Source of the DNA: an uncultured Bacilli bacterium
Lineage (GTDB): Bacteria; Bacillota_I; Bacilli_A; RFN20; CAG-631
Assembly (NCBI GenBank): GCA_934202505.1
Contig: CAKPXW010000059.1
Location: forward strand, 1-10,140
Length of the DNA stretch: 10,140 nucleotides
Direction: 5' to 3'
Shown here one piece after another: positions 7,584 through 10,140 of the stretch. The notes under the pieces were generated by a model. It did not search any database. It was not told the DNA's origin and saw only the letters and a list, made by a program, of their open reading frames with translations. Positions within the stretch are counted from its first letter, which is position 1; every line of letters starts with the position of its first letter. A program made the translations under genes and the position numbers.

Positions 7584-8462
7584 ATGAAAAAGAAAGTAAA
7601 TAGTCAAGATTATATAGAATCAATGCTTCCAAAGACAAGAAAAGAAGTTTTTTTTGATGTACTTAAGCTTCATTTTTTTGATTTACTAAAGATTGGCTTT
7701 ATATCATTATTATTTATTTTTCCATTACTATTTTTTATAACATTTAAAGATCAGTATGTTATAAAACTTAATTATGAATTAGCAAATGCTAGTAATGAAA
7801 ATGATATAATAAAACTTAAAGGTGAATTATTATATTTTAAAAATATTACTGCTTTTATTATTATGCTATGTCTTATAATTTATTCTATTTTCTTTGCAGG
7901 CTTTACAAGAGTCATAAGGCAATATTGTTGGGAAGAAAATGTTTATTTTAAAAGTGATTTTAAAAAAGGTATAAAGGATAATAAAAAGCAAATGATAATT
8001 TTATTTTTATTTATAGGAATTATTTATTCTTTGGAAAATTATTTATATAATTATTATGTATATACAAATAATGCTTTATATAATTATTTATTTATTGTAA
8101 CAATTTGTTTTACTTTCTTTGTCATTATCCCTATTTTTTCATATTGTATTATATGCATCCCAATATATGATAATAAATTGCTAGATAATATGAAAATTAG
8201 TATGCTTTTATATGTAAAAAATCCATTTAAAACTTGGAAAATATTATTACCATCTGGTATATTATTCTTTTTAAATCTAATTCCAAATATTTATACGCAT
8301 ATTATTTTTCTTTTATTAAGTTTTTTATTTATTCCTTATTCTTTACTTGCATATAGTTTGCATTCTTATGATATACTTGACAAGGACTTAAATACTTACA
8401 AACATCAAGAAATAGTTAATAAAGGATTATATATAGGAAAGGATGATAAAAATGAAAATTAA
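7584..8462 (+). CDS. Multi-pass membrane protein resembling DUF624/YesL
   Basis: 292 residues with about five or six hydrophobic helices (~32-53, 86-108, 136-157, 165-193, 219-233, 237-259) and polar ends. After the second helix, FAGFTRVIRQYCWEENVYF followed by DFKKGIKDNKKQ (about 104-136) matches the DUF624 style, in which a gly-rich helix end leads to an 'arginine, aromatic, DFxxGxKxNxKQ' loop. DUF624/YesL proteins occur beside carbohydrate ABC importers in Bacillota, but their role is not established. NPFKTWKILLP at 213-223, before a helix, faintly recalls the coupling loop of importer permeases; this is only suggestive. An AAGGA site at 7571-7575 lies eight bases before the ATG and overlaps the previous stop. 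The gene overlaps the PhnP-like gene by 11 bases. It could be an assembly factor or a divergent permease. Confidence 0.7.
   Translation: MKKKVNSQDYIESMLPKTRKEVFFDVLKLHFFDLLKIGFISLLFIFPLLFFITFKDQYVIKLNYELANASNENDIIKLKGELLYFKNITAFIIMLCLIIYSIFFAGFTRVIRQYCWEENVYFKSDFKKGIKDNKKQMIILFLFIGIIYSLENYLYNYYVYTNNALYNYLFIVTICFTFFVIIPIFSYCIICIPIYDNKLLDNMKISMLLYVKNPFKTWKILLPSGILFFLNLIPNIYTHIIFLLLSFLFIPYSLLAYSLHSYDILDKDLNTYKHQEIVNKGLYIGKDDKNEN
8438..8443 (+). promoter_or_regulatory. Ribosome binding site deciding the PhnP-like start
   Basis: AAAGGA lies eight bases before the ATG at 8452. It favours that ATG over the in-frame ATG at 8443, whose AGGA (8435-8438) is only four bases away. Starting at 8452 gives MKIKYLGTAA, the usual beginning of this hydrolase type. 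Confidence 0.6.
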
Positions 8463-9273
8463 ATATTTAGGAACAGCAGCTTATGAAGGAGTTCCATCAT
8501 TATTTTGTACATGTGATGTATGTAAAGAATCAATTAAATTAAAAGGTAGAAACCTAAGAAGCAGATCTCAGGCTTTAATAAATAATGATTTATTAATTGA
8601 TTTTAATGCTGATACTGTTTGGCATTATATAAATTATAATTTTGATTGGACCAATATTCATGATTGTCTCATTACACATTCTCATTGTGATCATCTTTAT
8701 GTGGATGATATGGAAATGATTAGAAATGGTTATGCAAAATGTGAAGGATATTATTTAAATTATTATGCTGGGAAGTCAGGGTATGATATGATAAATAATT
8801 TACTATCTAAGGATAGTATGCAAGGAAAAGGAAAAGTAACTTTACTTGAAGATGGTAAAATTTTTCAAATTAATGATTATAAAATTATGGCTATTAAAGC
8901 CAATCATGATCCAAAATCTTCTCCATTTATTTTTGCAATTGAACAAAATGGGAAAAAAATATTGTATGGAAACGATAGTGGATGGCTTTGTGAAAATTCG
9001 TGGAATCATTTGAAAAAATTTGGCCCTTTTGATCTAGTGTCTCTTGATTGCACAGCAGGATTACTTAAAAACTGGAGAGATAATCATTTAAGTTTTGATA
9101 TTGATTTAGAAATTTTTTCTAAAATGTTAGAAGATAATATTATTAATAATAAAACAATTAAAGTGGTTAACCATTTTTCTCATAATGGGAAAGCTACTTA
9201 TGATACATTAAGCAAGGTTGCCAAAGAATATGGCGTAGTAGTTTCTTATGATGGCCTTGAAATAGAAATATAA
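8452..9273 (+). CDS. PhnP-like metallo-beta-lactamase-fold hydrolase
   Basis: 273 residues with the metallo-beta-lactamase metal motif HSHCDH at 76-81 and further ligands H152 (ANHD), D175 (GNDSG) and H241 (NHFSH). Near the N-terminus C19, C21 and C24 match the structural zinc site of PhnP, a phosphodiesterase that opens ribose 1,2-cyclic phosphate in the C-P lyase pathway. NLRSRSQALI at 34-43 and LLIDFNADT at 47-55 are also typical of this branch. There is no signal peptide, so it is cytoplasmic. No phosphonate genes are nearby; instead it closes a sugar and phosphodiester operon, so its substrate is probably another cyclic or linear phosphodiester. It overlaps the upstream membrane gene by 11 bases and is followed by the terminator. 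Fold and metal centre are certain; the substrate is not. Confidence 0.9.
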   Translation: MKIKYLGTAAYEGVPSLFCTCDVCKESIKLKGRNLRSRSQALINNDLLIDFNADTVWHYINYNFDWTNIHDCLITHSHCDHLYVDDMEMIRNGYAKCEGYYLNYYAGKSGYDMINNLLSKDSMQGKGKVTLLEDGKIFQINDYKIMAIKANHDPKSSPFIFAIEQNGKKILYGNDSGWLCENSWNHLKKFGPFDLVSLDCTAGLLKNWRDNHLSFDIDLEIFSKMLEDNIINNKTIKVVNHFSHNGKATYDTLSKVAKEYGVVVSYDGLEIEI

Positions 9274-9280
9274 AATAAAT

Positions 9281-9334
9281 AAAAGTACATATTTACAATT
9301 AACTCAAAGGTTAACTACAAATATGTACTTTTTT
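9281..9334. terminator. Bidirectional Rho-independent terminator
   Basis: A 14-bp perfect outer stem (9281-9294 with 9319-9332) encloses a 4x4 internal loop and a 5-bp inner stem (9299-9303 with 9310-9314). It is flanked by six T on the plus strand (9329-9334) and by an A-rich left side that reads as T-rich on the minus strand. It lies between converging genes and can end both transcripts. Confidence 0.9.
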
Positions 9335-9339
9335 AATTA

Positions 9340-10140
9340 TTAAATTACATATAAGAAAATACCAATCCATTGCAAAATGGCCCCAATTAGTACAAAGAAA
9401 TGCCATACAAAGTGAGCGGGAGCCTTATCTTTAAACAAGGCAAATGGGATCATTCCTAAAGTATAAACAATTCCTCCAGACAAAATAAATATTAATAAGG
9501 ACATATCATATTTTATCCAATAGGGAATAAATAATAATCCACTCCATCCTAAAAGAAAATATAAAGTGAAATGAAGCCAACGGATTCTGCCAGGACCAAA
9601 AACGCCAACAAATGTAATTCCTAAAATAATTAGTGCCCATTGGCAAATAAAAAATATAATTCCATAAGGAAGGCCCCACATTTTATCACTATTCATGTAT
9701 AAAAGAAATAAAGGCGCAAAGGTACCACCAATTTGTAGATAAATTGATGAATAATCAAATCTTCTAAAAATTCTTTTAACCGTGCTACCACATCTAAAGC
9801 AATGGTACAAACAAGAAAAAAGCATTTGTAAGATAAAACAACTACCATAAATAATAGAAGCTAATAATTCAATTGAAGTTGATGATTTAAGAATCATTAA
9901 AACCAAAAAGAGTATTCCAATTAATGCACCAATACCATGAGTGGTAGCGTTTCCAATTTCTTCAAGAGTTTTTCTATATGGCGCTTCATTTTTTGCTCTA
10001 TTCAATCTTCTTTTTTCAATTCGCTTTTGATATTTTTTGGCTTTAAGAGGGTTATTAATATTGATTCTTTCTAATTTATAATCTTCCTTTAATTCAATTA
10101 AATCTTTAGAAATTTTATTTTTTAAATATTGTTTTTCTTC
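9340..10140 (-). CDS. trhA: TrhA/hemolysin-III (PAQR superfamily) membrane protein with charged N-terminal extension, 5' partial
   Basis: The C-terminal 221 residues form a seven-helix protein of the hemolysin III/TrhA family, whose members act in bacterial membrane homeostasis. Counting from a TTG at 10005, family features are THGIGALIG at 22-30, SCLYH at 64-68, RRFDYSSIYLQIGGTFAP at 81-98 and HFVWH at 198-202; H68, H198 and H202 match the PAQR zinc ligands. In the third helix motif the usual D-H pair is D-Y (84-85). The only start codon inside the window is that TTG, and it has no well-spaced Shine-Dalgarno. The frame stays open for 45 more codons to the right edge, coding a Lys/Glu/Arg-rich stretch (for example AKKYQKRIEKRR), so the gene probably begins outside. 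It converges on the operon and is separated from it by the terminator. It is unrelated to the sugar genes by position. Confidence 0.88.
   Translation of the reverse strand, partial: EEKQYLKNKISKDLIELKEDYKLERININNPLKAKKYQKRIEKRRLNRAKNEAPYRKTLEEIGNATTHGIGALIGILFLVLMILKSSTSIELLASIIYGSCFILQMLFSCLYHCFRCGSTVKRIFRRFDYSSIYLQIGGTFAPLFLLYMNSDKMWGLPYGIIFFICQWALIILGITFVGVFGPGRIRWLHFTLYFLLGWSGLLFIPYWIKYDMSLLIFILSGGIVYTLGMIPFALFKDKAPAHFVWHFFVLIGAILQWIGIFLYVI

Noticed and set aside
9281..9334. The long inverted repeat as a mobile-element end or attachment site
   Set aside because: It lies between converging genes with T runs on both sides and no target duplication or transposase nearby, so a bidirectional terminator explains it fully.

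Overview
The window reads as chromosomal DNA from a low-GC Gram-positive bacterium of the Bacillota. Codons are strongly A/T-biased, Shine-Dalgarno sites are of the AAAGGA/GGAGG type, and genes are tightly packed and often overlap. A GH112 galactosyl-hexosamine phosphorylase suggests a host-associated (gut or mucosal) lifestyle, possibly in a Mollicutes-like or Erysipelotrichia-like lineage; this placement is inference. All ten visible stop codons are TAA (8) or TAG (2). TGA is absent, yet tryptophan is always TGG, so the standard code applies.

Layout. At the left edge is the C-terminal part of a large secreted protein with an Ig-like segment and three beta-sandwich repeats (to 1627). A 15-bp perfect hairpin lies between it and a co-directional run of eight genes (1691-9273). 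These are a glycerophosphodiester phosphodiesterase; a Gfo/Idh/MocA oxidoreductase with a cysteine cluster; a GH112 phosphorylase; an ABC ATPase; a 2-TM protein with a beta-rich tail; a membrane-anchored protein resembling a very short solute-binding protein; a multi-TM protein resembling DUF624/YesL; and a PhnP-like metallo-beta-lactamase-fold hydrolase. Gaps are 1-21 nt or genes overlap, so a single operon is likely. A long bidirectional terminator (9281-9334) separates this run from a convergent TrhA/hemolysin-III gene that runs off the right edge.

How the genes may work together. GH112 enzymes split imported beta-1,3-galactosyl-HexNAc disaccharides (lacto-N-biose, galacto-N-biose) into galactose 1-phosphate and the free HexNAc. 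The secreted sandwich protein could bind or release such glycans outside the cell, and the ATPase/membrane block could serve uptake. The oxidoreductase and the two phosphodiesterase-type hydrolases would handle further sugar or phosphodiester parts. No ordinary MalF/MalG-type permease, HexNAc kinase, galT or galE is visible, so the pathway is incomplete in the window. The least explained part is the very AT-rich block 5856-8462: an ATPase and three small membrane-associated proteins without a classical permease. It is the best candidate here for an undescribed module. There is no gene-free stretch longer than about 70 bases, and no tRNA, rRNA, CRISPR array or insertion sequence was seen.
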